Origin: CAYULW01 sp964445815
Lineage (GTDB): Bacteria; Bacteroidota; Bacteroidia; Flavobacteriales_E; Vicingaceae
Assembly: GCA_964445815.1 (NCBI GenBank)
Contig: CAYULW010000009.1
Location: forward strand, 53,368-117,367
Reading direction: 5' to 3'
Length of the DNA stretch: 64,000 nt
Within the stretch, counting starts at the first letter, position 1; every line of letters starts with the position of its first letter. The notes under the pieces were generated by a model. That model saw nothing but the letters and a program-made list of their open reading frames with translations. It was not told the origin of the DNA and did not search any database. The position numbers and the translations under genes were made by a program. Below are positions 7,369 to 17,019 of the stretch, piece after piece.

Positions 7369-9684
7369 TTAGAAAGGATAGCCGATACCAAAGTTAAGAT
7401 TACTGTTTTTCCATTGGACTTTAAACTCTTCAGGATGAATTTCACCCGGATCTTTAACCGGGACGGCCCAGTCTAACCTGAAAATAAAGAAAGTGAAGTT
7501 AAAGCGTAACCCAATACCTGAACCAATGGCGACCCCCCGCCACAGAGAATTGATTCTAAAGTCGGTATCTTCTCTGGTGTCTTTTTGGTCGATATTCCAT
7601 ATGTTACCTGCATCTACAAAGGTTGCTCCTTCAATAACATTGGTAATGCCAAAACGGTATTCCAAGTTGGTTTCCAAATGCATATTGCCAATTTGATCAA
7701 CGATTAGTGATGCCGAGTCTGGTAGATTGCCCGGACCAAGTTGTCTGGCTTGCCATGCTCTTATTCCATTGGCTCCACCTGCATAGAAACTTTTTTCAAA
7801 GGGTAAAGAGATTGAGTTACCATATGGACGACCCAAGCCGGATGTAATGCGATATACCATTTGATTTTCATTGAAGTTTTGATAAAACCTAAAGTCAATA
7901 TCTGTTCTGAGGTATTGAGCATAACGTATTCCTGAAATTTCTCTAAAACCTTCCTGATTTTTAGGAAGGTTCAGAGGTCCCTCTAAAGTGGAAAGTAAAT
8001 TGCCTGCCGTTTCAACATTTCCTCTAAAAAAGAAGTGATTCTTTAGCTTAGAGTTGGATTGCGTATTAAGAATAAAACTATATCGTGCAGCAAGAATCAA
8101 ATTATCTGTGTAGGTATTCCTCAAAAAAGGATTTCTGATGTCTTCTAAAAGAGCTTTAAACTCTGCACTTGGATTCAACTTAATGTACGAAAAGTCGATG
8201 GGTTGGATAATGTGTGTCTTCGTAGGTGTTTCATTCCATGCATAAGAAATGTAAGTTTTAGATACATTTCTTTCGTAATCAGGCCGTTGTTGAATGTTGA
8301 AGGAGGTACTGAAGGTTGTTCTTGGATTTCCTTTTTGGGATAGAGATGTGGTTTTAAAAGGAAGAAGAAAGCGGGGAACTTCTAAATTGATTTCCGGGCC
8401 AAACTCGAACGTATTAAATGGAAAGAATCCGGTGATGGCTTGTTGATCTCCCTCATCCGTCAAAATTTGTTGCGATTCTAAACCACCGGCAATCCTGATG
8501 TTGAGTAATTCTGCTCCCCGAAAAGTATTCTTATTTGAAAAATTGAGGTTTGCATTAATACCGAGATTTCCTCCATTATTGGTACCCTCTGATTGAATGG
8601 CATATGATTTTTGTTTGTTTAGTGATAAATCGATGTAAGCCACAAGACCATTGTCGTTTTGGAAGTTTTGGTCATAAGTAATGCTAACCAATGAAAAGAT
8701 GCGTAATCCTGAAAGATTTCGATAAGTGAGTTCCTGTAAATCTTGTCGATAAAGATCATTTGGTCTAACGTAGATGAGCCCCGCAAGGACTTCAGGACGT
8801 ACTTTAGGTTCTCCTGAAAAAATAAAGCTCAGGTTTTCTACCGTTATGGTATCTATATTTTGATCGCTATTTCTCAAGTTGCGGTAATCGATACGAACGA
8901 TCACCTCTTTTATGTTATAGGTCTGATGAGGTACTTCATAAATTGAATCTGATGGACCTGTTCGCCGATCATTTAAAATTTCGGTGCTAAGGTTTGCTTC
9001 ACGTTTTGCTACTGAGGTATCGGCCTTGAACTGAACATACTCCTTTGTAAACTTATAGTATCCTCTGTTTTTCAATGCTTTCTCGATTCGCTTTCTTTCT
9101 TTACTTAGAATCTCGATATCAAAAGGTTCATTGGATTTGATATTCGTTTTTTGAATGGTTTCGTTATAAATTCGATTGATCTCAGAATCTTCTATCTTGG
9201 CACTTACTTTATTGATCTTATACCTTTTGCCGGCATTGATAAGATAGTTGAGCTTAACTTTCTTTTTTCCAATAGTATCAAAGCTCGCAGATACTTCATT
9301 TTCGTAATATCCTCGAGTGTTAAGGTAATTGCTCATTAGCTCAACGGATGGCTGAACCAGAGTTGAGTCAAAAATAACAGGGGCTTCTCCAATGTTGTTT
9401 CGGATTTTACTTTCCTCTTTGTGATAATACATATTGTAAACGCCCAAATAAAGTCGGAAAACACCAAGAAGTTTTCGATTTGGTTTTTGTTTCGATAGAG
9501 AATAGAGCTCTTCTTTAAGCAGACTCTGCTCTTTGTACTTTAGTTTTACTTTAGATAAAAGAAATTCATCCTTCTTTAGGTGCTTTGTGGGTTGGCAAGA
9601 AGAGAATAGAAAGCTAATAACAAGTAGTGATAATACTGTATTTTTGATCTTGTTGGCAAGCTTTATGAAAGAGCGCTTCCGCAT
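7369..9684 (-). CDS. tamL: TamL-type outer membrane lipoprotein (Omp85/TamA-like)
   Basis: This 771-residue Omp85-family protein has an N-terminal lipoprotein signal (hydrophobic stretch ending FLFSSCQPTKHLK, acylated Cys near residue 30), POTRA-like repeats over roughly residues 60-350, and a C-terminal 16-strand barrel (surface antigen D15 domain). Late motifs include RTDIDFRFYQ, FYAGGANGIRAWQARQLGPG and LRFNFTFFIFRLDWAVP, the latter two typical of Omp85 proteins. In Bacteroidota the TamA counterpart is a lipoprotein (TamL) that works with TamB in envelope assembly. TamB is not in this window. It is divergent from the TrmH gene with only 24 bp between start codons. Confidence 0.85.
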   Translation of the reverse strand: MRKRSFIKLANKIKNTVLSLLVISFLFSSCQPTKHLKKDEFLLSKVKLKYKEQSLLKEELYSLSKQKPNRKLLGVFRLYLGVYNMYYHKEESKIRNNIGEAPVIFDSTLVQPSVELMSNYLNTRGYYENEVSASFDTIGKKKVKLNYLINAGKRYKINKVSAKIEDSEINRIYNETIQKTNIKSNEPFDIEILSKERKRIEKALKNRGYYKFTKEYVQFKADTSVAKREANLSTEILNDRRTGPSDSIYEVPHQTYNIKEVIVRIDYRNLRNSDQNIDTITVENLSFIFSGEPKVRPEVLAGLIYVRPNDLYRQDLQELTYRNLSGLRIFSLVSITYDQNFQNDNGLVAYIDLSLNKQKSYAIQSEGTNNGGNLGINANLNFSNKNTFRGAELLNIRIAGGLESQQILTDEGDQQAITGFFPFNTFEFGPEINLEVPRFLLPFKTTSLSQKGNPRTTFSTSFNIQQRPDYERNVSKTYISYAWNETPTKTHIIQPIDFSYIKLNPSAEFKALLEDIRNPFLRNTYTDNLILAARYSFILNTQSNSKLKNHFFFRGNVETAGNLLSTLEGPLNLPKNQEGFREISGIRYAQYLRTDIDFRFYQNFNENQMVYRITSGLGRPYGNSISLPFEKSFYAGGANGIRAWQARQLGPGNLPDSASLIVDQIGNMHLETNLEYRFGITNVIEGATFVDAGNIWNIDQKDTREDTDFRINSLWRGVAIGSGIGLRFNFTFFIFRLDWAVPVKDPGEIHPEEFKVQWKNSNLNFGIGYPF

Positions 9685-9708
9685 GTTGCGAAATTAAGCT
9701 AATCTCTA

Positions 9709-10446
9709 ATGTTAAGTAAAAGTCAGGAAAAATATATAAGAAGTCTTCATCAAAAAAAGAAAAGGCAAGAGGCTCGTCAGTTTATTATCGAGGGAAAGAA
9801 ACTGCTAGAAGAGGCAATAAACAGCGGAGTTGAAATTCGTCAGATCTTCCTTGATGAAAAAAGGCAGAAAGATTATCAATGGTTAGGGCCTTTCTTGAAA
9901 AAAGCGATTCTTGTTTCAGAGCGGGAGTTTAAAAAAATATCTCAATTGGAGTCTCCACCTGGAAGTTTGGCAATACTGGATTTCTTAACAATTGACCAGC
10001 AAACGTCTCCAATTATTTTAGCCTTGGATGATATAAGAGATCCCGGCAACTTTGGAACAATGATTCGCTCTGCCGAATGTTTTGGTGTGAATGAAATATG
10101 GTGTTCGGAGAATACGGTTGACGAGTACAATGCTAAAGTTGTTCAGGCAAGTATGGGTTCTATTTTTAGGGTAAAAATTAAAAGGGGAAAGCTAGATCGG
10201 ATGTTGTCCGGTGCAGGTCGGCATATATATAGCAGTCATTTGAGTGGCGATGACATCTATACGCTTGATTTGAAACAGCCGGCTGTTCTTATTATCGGTA
10301 GTGAATCGCATGGTGTAAGTCATGAAATTGATCAATTGTCTCATGTGAAAATTAAGATTCCGCAGCAAGGGGAAGTAGAATCTTTGAATGCTGCAATTGC
10401 TTGCAGTGTTCTATTGGCTGAGTTTAATCGACAAGCAAAATTTTGA
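9709..10446 (+). CDS. TrmH/SpoU-family RNA methyltransferase
   Basis: This 245-residue SPOUT enzyme transfers methyl from SAM to a ribose 2'-OH in rRNA or tRNA. An N-terminal substrate-binding region (about 1-95) resembles the SpoU_sub_bind domain. The three SPOUT motifs are visible: DDIRDPGNFGTMIRSAECFG, IIGSESHGVS and IPQQGEVESLNAAIACSVLL, which form the knotted SAM site. The exact RNA target cannot be read from sequence. It is divergent from tamL, with only 24 bp of shared upstream DNA, so each promoter must overlap the other gene or its leader. Confidence 0.92.
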   Translation: MLSKSQEKYIRSLHQKKKRQEARQFIIEGKKLLEEAINSGVEIRQIFLDEKRQKDYQWLGPFLKKAILVSEREFKKISQLESPPGSLAILDFLTIDQQTSPIILALDDIRDPGNFGTMIRSAECFGVNEIWCSENTVDEYNAKVVQASMGSIFRVKIKRGKLDRMLSGAGRHIYSSHLSGDDIYTLDLKQPAVLIIGSESHGVSHEIDQLSHVKIKIPQQGEVESLNAAIACSVLLAEFNRQAKF

Positions 10447-10457
10447 TCAAATTGAAC

Positions 10458-11660
10458 TTAATGAGGCAGCTCTAATCGAACCCATGCAGGCATATGATCG
10501 CTAATATCGAATTCCGCCTTTTTGTAGATGGTTTTTCGTTGTGATGTGCCAATTTGGTCAATGCTTTTTTGATGCAGTGCATTTGAGATGAGATCGGCAA
10601 TATTAAAAACACCATAGTCAAAGCCATCAGCCATTGATCCGGCTTTGATATTATTTTCCGGCTTCGGTAACCTTGAATCGCGTGAGAAAAAACCGATCTG
10701 ATCATAAGTTTGTTTTTGTCTGAGCGCGGTTCTTAGAAGACCTTTTTTGGGATGATGGTTTAGCAGTGGAAAGTTTGCGGTTGCCGCTTTTTTACTTCTC
10801 AAGAATTTCTTGTTTAAGCTCTTTATCAAAGCATCAATATCCGTTCGCATTACATTGACATCTTCATCAAAGTCAAGGTTACAATCACCTAATAATAAAA
10901 TGTTAGGGTGGTATAATTTATCGGCTTGCTTAGCGCGTACCGTGAGCCATTCTATTAATGCCATGAATTCCCATTTTCTTTCAACTTTATTGGATCCATA
11001 GAGGAGATGGGCATTAACAATGAGGAATTCATACGGCTTTTCTCCATCTTTTCCCTTAACTCTAAATGATACACAATGAGGCTGGCGTATGAAGCTAACA
11101 AATCTTGGCAGTTCAATTGGAGGTTTAGAAGGTTTTCTTTTCCCTTGCGAGGCATTTTGTATTACTCTTTCCTCCCATCTACCCAGCTTTCTGGTATACT
11201 GCTCCCAGGCTTCTGAGAAATCAGACTTGTTTTCATATAAGTTTCTGGTTATTTCTGATCTGTCGTATGTTACATCACTTGCTAATGCAGTTCTTTGAAT
11301 GCGCTTCCAGTTAAACAAAAAACCCAAACGTTCGGTATTGCCTCTTCCACCGGGTTTCGTTCCGGTAATATCAGAAACGATCATGCCGTAATCTTCACCA
11401 AGTAGTTCTAAAAGGTATTCAAAACCACTAAGATCATCCATTATTTCTTGCACGGCGATTAGGTCAAAGCGCTTTAACGTGTCTCTCAAAAACAACCAGC
11501 TTTGTTTGCTCCTGCTTTTTATTTTACCAAGTTTTCGAATATTAAAAGTTCCTATAACGACAGAATTATCTTTTCGTTCAGGTAAATCAAATTGTTCCGG
11601 AGACTGATTGAATAAACTGGAGATTTTATCCCATTCTCGTTCGGTGAATTTGGTTGGCAT
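10458..11660 (-). CDS. Endonuclease/exonuclease/phosphatase (EEP) family protein, cytoplasmic
   Basis: This 400-residue protein has the DNase I-like EEP fold. Motifs in order are IGTFNIRKLG, LIAVQEI (metal-binding Glu), VNAHLLYG, LLLGDCNLDFD and DISDHMPAWV, i.e. the catalytic Asp/Asn pair and the final His. No signal peptide is present, in contrast to the secreted EEP protein at 13408. The insertion at about 110-200 (rich in Arg, Glu and Lys) is not a known domain to me. The substrate may be DNA or a phosphoester; no decision is possible from sequence. Confidence 0.85.
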   Translation of the reverse strand: MPTKFTEREWDKISSLFNQSPEQFDLPERKDNSVVIGTFNIRKLGKIKSRSKQSWLFLRDTLKRFDLIAVQEIMDDLSGFEYLLELLGEDYGMIVSDITGTKPGGRGNTERLGFLFNWKRIQRTALASDVTYDRSEITRNLYENKSDFSEAWEQYTRKLGRWEERVIQNASQGKRKPSKPPIELPRFVSFIRQPHCVSFRVKGKDGEKPYEFLIVNAHLLYGSNKVERKWEFMALIEWLTVRAKQADKLYHPNILLLGDCNLDFDEDVNVMRTDIDALIKSLNKKFLRSKKAATANFPLLNHHPKKGLLRTALRQKQTYDQIGFFSRDSRLPKPENNIKAGSMADGFDYGVFNIADLISNALHQKSIDQIGTSQRKTIYKKAEFDISDHMPAWVRLELPH

Positions 11661-11769
11661 AATGTTGAAATTATTGTTTAGTAGTACTTTAAGTGCTTTA
11701 AAGATAGCAAAAAAATGGACTTGACCAAACTCTAACTGTCTTTAGGTCTGATGTTAATCAATTGGTTTA

Positions 11770-13332
11770 CTATTGCATAACACGGGTAAGTGCTCCTGCA
11801 CATTTAATCCCGTCAATTGCGGCAGAAACTATTCCTCCTGCATACCCTGCTCCCTCACCGCAGGGATATAAATTTTTGACATCGATATGATGAAGTGTTT
11901 CTTTATCTCGCGGAATTGAGACCGGAGAAGACGTTCTGCTTTCTACGCCAACAAGAATGGCATTGGGATGCAGATAACCTTTGATCTTACGATCAAATTC
12001 GATAAAGGCAAGTTTCAGCCGATCTGAGATGTTTTTTGGAAGTATCTGATCTAGTCGCGCACTTACTACTCCCGGTAAATAAGAGCATTTTGGTAAGCTT
12101 TTGCTTTCTCTGTTTGCGATAAAGTCAACAAGTCTCTGAGCAGGTGCCTTTTGACCCTCAGAGTCATTGTTTGCAGCTTGATGTGCCTTTTTCTCAATAG
12201 AATGTTGAAAGTGCATTGCGGCCAATGGTCCTGATTGATGAAACTCACTCCAATCTTCTGCGTTTAAACTTACCACAATTCCGGAATTCGCATAGGGGTT
12301 GTTTCTTTTTGATGGCGACCAGCCATTGGTCACAATTTCTCCCTTATTTGTAGCACATGGAGCAATTATTCCTCCCGGACACATGCAAAAGGAATATACG
12401 CCCTTGTCGTTAATCTGAGTAACCAATTTATAGGCAGCAGGTTCTAGACTAGGGTTGTTCCAATTGCTTTTGTATTGTTGTTTATTGATGAATTCTTGTG
12501 GATGTTCTACTCTTACTCCTAAGGCAAAAGGTTTGGCTTCAATTTTAATTTTCTTCTTATTTAAGAGTTTGAAGATGTCTCTTGCTGAGTGACCTGTGGC
12601 AAGTATTAAGCGAGAAATGGGAATGCTTTGCTCGTGATTAATTTCAATGGATTGTATCGAAGAATCTTTAAGTGAGATGTTCGTGAGTTTACTTTCAAAA
12701 TGAATCTGACCTCCGGCTTTCAGAATAGCCTCTCTCATATTTACAATGAGTTGCGGAAGTTTATTTGTTCCAATATGCGGATGAGCATTATAAAGTATGT
12801 TTGCATTCGCTCCGAACTGAACCAGTCCTTCTAGTACTCGATTAACGTCTCCTCGCTTTTTTGATCTGGTGTATAATTTTCCATCAGAATAGGTGCCTGC
12901 CCCACCTTCTCCGAAACAATAGTTAGATTCGGGATTAACAATTTGACTTTTAGTTAGACTTGCCAAGTCACGTCGTCTTGCTTTAACATCTTTTCCTCTT
13001 TCAAAAAGGATAGGCTTGAATCCTAAATGAATACATTCTAACGCAGCAAAAAGTCCTGCCGGACCACAGCCAATAATATGAACTTCAGGTGCCGAACTAA
13101 CCTCTTGCAGATTAAAAGCTGCTGGTCTTTCCGGAAGGAGTTCTTTAACACCAATTTCCAGTCGAACAAATACCTGTATGGTTTTGCCTCTGGCATCAAT
13201 TGACCTCTTAAGTAGGCGAAAGTCTAAAATATCAGATTTAGGGATGCTTAATTCCTGACTAATGATAGAAGTCCAGTTGCCATCAGTTGGTTCTTTAATA
13301 ATCGGAACTTTTATTTCAAGTGTTTCTAGCAA
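11770..13332 (-). CDS. FAD-dependent dehydrogenase (COG2509 family)
   Basis: This 520-residue flavoprotein has a Rossmann FAD-binding motif near residue 85 (HIIGCGPAGLFAALECI), an ExR-type FERGKDVKARRRDL segment, GEGGAGTYSDGKLYTR, and a C-terminal YPCGEGAGYAGGIVSAAIDG that contacts FAD. It matches the widespread, poorly characterised family of FAD-dependent dehydrogenases with a small N-terminal extension. The substrate is unknown. It is divergent from the secreted EEP gene at 13408. Confidence 0.88.
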   Translation of the reverse strand: MLETLEIKVPIIKEPTDGNWTSIISQELSIPKSDILDFRLLKRSIDARGKTIQVFVRLEIGVKELLPERPAAFNLQEVSSAPEVHIIGCGPAGLFAALECIHLGFKPILFERGKDVKARRRDLASLTKSQIVNPESNYCFGEGGAGTYSDGKLYTRSKKRGDVNRVLEGLVQFGANANILYNAHPHIGTNKLPQLIVNMREAILKAGGQIHFESKLTNISLKDSSIQSIEINHEQSIPISRLILATGHSARDIFKLLNKKKIKIEAKPFALGVRVEHPQEFINKQQYKSNWNNPSLEPAAYKLVTQINDKGVYSFCMCPGGIIAPCATNKGEIVTNGWSPSKRNNPYANSGIVVSLNAEDWSEFHQSGPLAAMHFQHSIEKKAHQAANNDSEGQKAPAQRLVDFIANRESKSLPKCSYLPGVVSARLDQILPKNISDRLKLAFIEFDRKIKGYLHPNAILVGVESRTSSPVSIPRDKETLHHIDVKNLYPCGEGAGYAGGIVSAAIDGIKCAGALTRVMQ

Positions 13333-13380
13333 GTGGTTTAATGAAATGGATTAAATTCAAATTGAGGCGGGTGCTTTGCG

Positions 13381-13388
13381 TAATTTTG
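13381..13388 (+). promoter_or_regulatory. Candidate -7 element of the secreted EEP gene
   Basis: TAATTTTG is an exact TAnnTTTG match 19 bp before the ATG at 13408. A TTG at 13362-13364 lies 16 bp upstream of it, slightly short for the -33 element. Confidence 0.45.
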
Positions 13389-13407
13389 TTCAAAATTCAG
13401 CATTATT

Positions 13408-14718
13408 ATGAATACGAAAAGATGGCTTGCTCTTTTTCTTGTTCTCTCCTTTAGTTATAGTTTAAAATCACAACAAAGCGATACTCTAAGATTGATGGTG
13501 TATAATCTCCTGAATTACAGGAATACAACTAACCAATGCACCAATAGCAATAATAGTCCAACTGTTAAGGAAAATGCATTGGAGATTATCATTGATCATG
13601 TTTTGCCGGATGTTTTGGTATGTAATGAACTCGGAGCTTCGCCTAATGGGTTTAATGCATTCACATTAATGAATAGTTCACTGAATAAGAATGGAAGAAC
13701 ATATTATCAAATGGCTAATTACACTTCCGGTTTTCAGTCCATCACAAATATGTTGTATTACAATTCCAATAAGTTAGTTTTAAAGGAGCAATCTACAATT
13801 ACCAGAGATATTAGCAATATAAATCTCGTCCGTTTAATCGATATCTATACTTTGTATTATAATGATCCTAACTTGGGTCAGCATCAAGATACAACCTTCC
13901 TTCACTTTATTGCCGCCCATTTAAAAGCGGGAAATACAGCCGCCGATAGAAATGAGAGAGCTTTGGCTACTGAAGCAGTTATGGCTCATTTAGATACTAT
14001 AAATGCAAAGGGTAATTATTTTTTTATGGGTGATTTAAACGTATACAGAGCAACAGAGCCTTGTTTCTTAGACCTTGTTGCTTATACACCTGATCCAAGT
14101 CTGAATTTTTATGATCCCGTAAATAGAATTGGAAATTGGAGCAATACCTCCTCTTTTGCTGATGTGCATACTCAATCCACCAGGTCCTCCGGTAATGGTT
14201 GTGCTTCGGGTGGAGGTATGGACGATCGCTTTGATTTCATTTTAGCTTCAGATGAGGTCATTAATGATTCTGATAAGGTAGAATATATTCCAAATACTTA
14301 TACGGCAGTGGGTCAGGATGGTAATCGCTTTAATGGCTCAATAGATTCTCCAACAAATACTACAGCCCCGTTTTTTGTGATCAATGCCTTGCGTGATTTG
14401 AGTGACCACCTTCCGGTAACTATGGACCTAAAGGTAACTTTGCCGCTTTCTACCTCAATAGAAAGTATGTCGATTGAAAATGCATTGTCTTATAATTCAA
14501 TTATGACAGATGTGCTTCGTTTTTCAGTAGCGGATTCAAAAGTAGAGATTGAGCGTGTTGAATTGTACAGCTCTACCGCTCAGAAAGTGAAGGAGTTTAT
14601 TCCTCAGCCATCGTTGATGAATGAATGGAATGTGAGTGATCTAAAAAGGGGAGCTTACTTTATGAAGTTGCGTTTGAAAAATGGTGGAGAACGTGTTCAA
14701 AAGTTAATAAAGATTTAA
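13408..14718 (+). CDS. Secreted EEP-fold nuclease/phosphatase with T9SS sorting domain
   Basis: A 436-residue exported protein. It has a signal peptide (MNTKRWLALFLVLSFSYSLKSQ) and an EEP catalytic domain over about 25-340. Conserved positions include LMVYNLLNYR, CNELGASPNG, AAHLKAG, FMGDLNVYRATEP, DDRFDFILASDE and DLSDHLPVTMDL. The last 80 residues form a type A T9SS C-terminal domain (Ser-rich start, then KRGAYFMKLRLKNGGERVQKL). It is therefore expected to be released or surface-attached through T9SS. It could digest extracellular DNA or nucleotides, but the phosphoester substrate is not readable. It opens the 13.4-25.7 kb cluster. Confidence 0.88.
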   Translation: MNTKRWLALFLVLSFSYSLKSQQSDTLRLMVYNLLNYRNTTNQCTNSNNSPTVKENALEIIIDHVLPDVLVCNELGASPNGFNAFTLMNSSLNKNGRTYYQMANYTSGFQSITNMLYYNSNKLVLKEQSTITRDISNINLVRLIDIYTLYYNDPNLGQHQDTTFLHFIAAHLKAGNTAADRNERALATEAVMAHLDTINAKGNYFFMGDLNVYRATEPCFLDLVAYTPDPSLNFYDPVNRIGNWSNTSSFADVHTQSTRSSGNGCASGGGMDDRFDFILASDEVINDSDKVEYIPNTYTAVGQDGNRFNGSIDSPTNTTAPFFVINALRDLSDHLPVTMDLKVTLPLSTSIESMSIENALSYNSIMTDVLRFSVADSKVEIERVELYSSTAQKVKEFIPQPSLMNEWNVSDLKRGAYFMKLRLKNGGERVQKLIKI

Positions 14719-14862
14719 CATAAGCTATTCGTCAGAATAGTTCATTATTAAGCAATTTTGCTTTGCAATTGATAGAGGAGTCAAGGCACCTATTCCTTAT
14801 CTGAAGGAATTGATAAACGGCGGGCATATAGAAGATAGAGCATAAACCGTTTTGGATAATAC

Positions 14863-16992
14863 ATGAGAGCCACTTTTCTGATATTTGTTTTTTTTGCTTC
14901 TCTTATTTCTAGGGGACAATCTGCTTCTTTTGAGGAAAAAGTGACTACAGTTTCAAATGTGAGGCTAGCCGTTACTAATGTTGGGACTTTTGGTAATTCA
15001 TTCCGTGGTTATAGAGATGGAACCTCAAATGAATCTTGTGAATACCCGGCCGGTTCTGGAACTGAGCATGTTTTCGAATCCGGCATATGGATGGGAGGCA
15101 TACGAAATGGATCTAAGATTGTATCCACTTCAGCTTTAGATGCATCTCAAGGATATAGAACAGGAGCTTCCGGGTTTGAGTTTACAGCCGAAGTTGGAGC
15201 TCAACTCAATGAACGTTCAACTTTTAAAGATAGTCCCTTTTATACTCCATTTGCCGTTTCTCATCAAGATTATCTAGCTAAATTTTCAGATAAAAATCTA
15301 ATTATCCCCGGTACCAGTAATCCAATTGCTAATCATACTCAACCACTTTTTGTAGAGGTGAACCTGAAGACCTATAATTTCAATTTTGCCTTTAGTGATT
15401 TTGTGGTGTTTGTTGATATGGAGATCATTAATCTGGGTAATAATGGAGACATTAATCAATTGGATAGCGTATATTTTGGATTATGGGCAAATACTGTCGT
15501 GAGAAACATTAATGTGACTCCTGCAGGTTCAGGAGGGTCAGCCTTCTATGATAAAGGAGGTAATGGTTATATTGATAGCCTTCAGATGGCTTATTGTTAT
15601 GATCATAGTGGTGATGTCGGATTCACTAACTCTTACATAGGTCAGAAATTTTTAGGTGCTTCAGATAAATTTGGATTCCATCACCCTAATCTGGATACAA
15701 GTTTTAAATCAAATTACAATTCCTGGATATTTAATAATCCGGGGACAGGAATATTTCAAGCTCCTGCTAATGACGCTCAACGCTATGATCGTTTGTCTTT
15801 TGGCGTTGAGGATTACGGGTGTTGGGATACGGACAATGGGCAATGTGGAGGCGGAACTTTTCAAGAACAATTGAATCGGGCTGGAAATCGTTCTGATTTG
15901 GTCTCCGTTGGCCCTTTTAGAGAGTTTAAAGCAGGAGATACCATCACCATTTCATATGCGTTTGTATTGGCAGAAAAGATGGACGACGGAAATGCCAATA
16001 CTGCAAATACACCTGCACAACAGGCTCAATTTGTGGCAAATGCACAACGGGTGCAAACAGCATTTTATGGTGAGGACGTTAATTTTAATGGAATATTAGA
16101 TCCGGATGAGGATAAGGATGGAAATGGAGAAATTACGCGTTTCATTTTACCTTCTCCCCCTGATATTCCAAAAACAAAAGTGATTGCTAATGAGAATAAG
16201 GTTGAGATTTATTGGACAGATAATGCAGAATTTTCAGTTGACCCAATATCTCAGAGCATGGATTTTGAGGGGTACAGATTATACATTACAAAGCTAGGTT
16301 ATGATGTGACAGGTGTGCCTAACTTATTAAGAGACCTTATTCCGCTTGCAGAATTTGATATAAAAGACAATGGATTTGCCAATGAGATAGGATTGGATGC
16401 CATTCGATTGGATCAACCGGTTACATTTGAAGGGGATACCAATGTCTACATGTATAAATACGAAATTGGGAATTTACTCAATGGCTGGCAATATGCAGTT
16501 GGTTTAAGTGCATTTGATACCGGAAATGAGGAACAAAATCTGGAATCTCTGGAATCTTCTCTTTTAGCAAACAATTTTCGTGTTTTTCCCGGTAACCCAA
16601 CCAATTCGAATATTGATGCTAATGCACCATTTGCATATCCTGACCCTTACTACTTTGGAGCAGCGTGGGAGGGAAAGAGTAATTTTCAGGAGCAAAGCCG
16701 CAAGTTGACCTTCTCAAATCTTCCTCAGAGATGTGTAATAAGAGTATTTACACCTGCCGGAGATTTGATAGATGAAATCTACCATGATGAAAATTATAGG
16801 GGAGAGGACATCAGATGGTATGAAACGTTCGGCTCTGAAGAAACATCTAAAAATATCTTCTCCGGTGCCGAACATTCTTGGGATTTATTATCTAAAGAAA
16901 CACAAATCATAAGCAGAGGTTTGTATGTGTTTGTGGTTGAAGATTTAAAAACAGGAGAAATAAAAAAAGGAAAGTTTACTATATTAAAATAA
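14863..16992 (+). CDS. Conserved secreted protein with EF-hand-like loop and T9SS-like C-terminus
   Basis: A 709-residue protein with a signal peptide (MRATFLIFVFFASLISRGQS). The main body, about 25-390, is a long beta-rich region with aromatic motifs such as FESGIWMGGIRNG that I do not recognise as a named domain. At about 403-426 it has two Asp/Asn-rich loops (DVNFNGILDPDED and DKDGNGEIT) resembling Ca2+-binding EF-hand or dockerin loops. An FN3-like region follows (about 440-560). The end (SRGLYVFVVEDLKTGEIKKG) resembles a FlgD/T9SS type A terminal domain. Function is unknown. Its position beside T9SS cargo, a TonB receptor and a PorV-like barrel suggests a cell-surface role. Confidence 0.7.
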   Translation: MRATFLIFVFFASLISRGQSASFEEKVTTVSNVRLAVTNVGTFGNSFRGYRDGTSNESCEYPAGSGTEHVFESGIWMGGIRNGSKIVSTSALDASQGYRTGASGFEFTAEVGAQLNERSTFKDSPFYTPFAVSHQDYLAKFSDKNLIIPGTSNPIANHTQPLFVEVNLKTYNFNFAFSDFVVFVDMEIINLGNNGDINQLDSVYFGLWANTVVRNINVTPAGSGGSAFYDKGGNGYIDSLQMAYCYDHSGDVGFTNSYIGQKFLGASDKFGFHHPNLDTSFKSNYNSWIFNNPGTGIFQAPANDAQRYDRLSFGVEDYGCWDTDNGQCGGGTFQEQLNRAGNRSDLVSVGPFREFKAGDTITISYAFVLAEKMDDGNANTANTPAQQAQFVANAQRVQTAFYGEDVNFNGILDPDEDKDGNGEITRFILPSPPDIPKTKVIANENKVEIYWTDNAEFSVDPISQSMDFEGYRLYITKLGYDVTGVPNLLRDLIPLAEFDIKDNGFANEIGLDAIRLDQPVTFEGDTNVYMYKYEIGNLLNGWQYAVGLSAFDTGNEEQNLESLESSLLANNFRVFPGNPTNSNIDANAPFAYPDPYYFGAAWEGKSNFQEQSRKLTFSNLPQRCVIRVFTPAGDLIDEIYHDENYRGEDIRWYETFGSEETSKNIFSGAEHSWDLLSKETQIISRGLYVFVVEDLKTGEIKKGKFTILK

Positions 16993-17019
16993 TCTAATAA
17001 TCAATTAATTAAAACAGTT

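Noticed and set aside
14725..14740. Small hairpin after the secreted EEP gene as terminator
   Set aside because: The 6-bp stem is not followed by a T run, so a terminator call is not supported.
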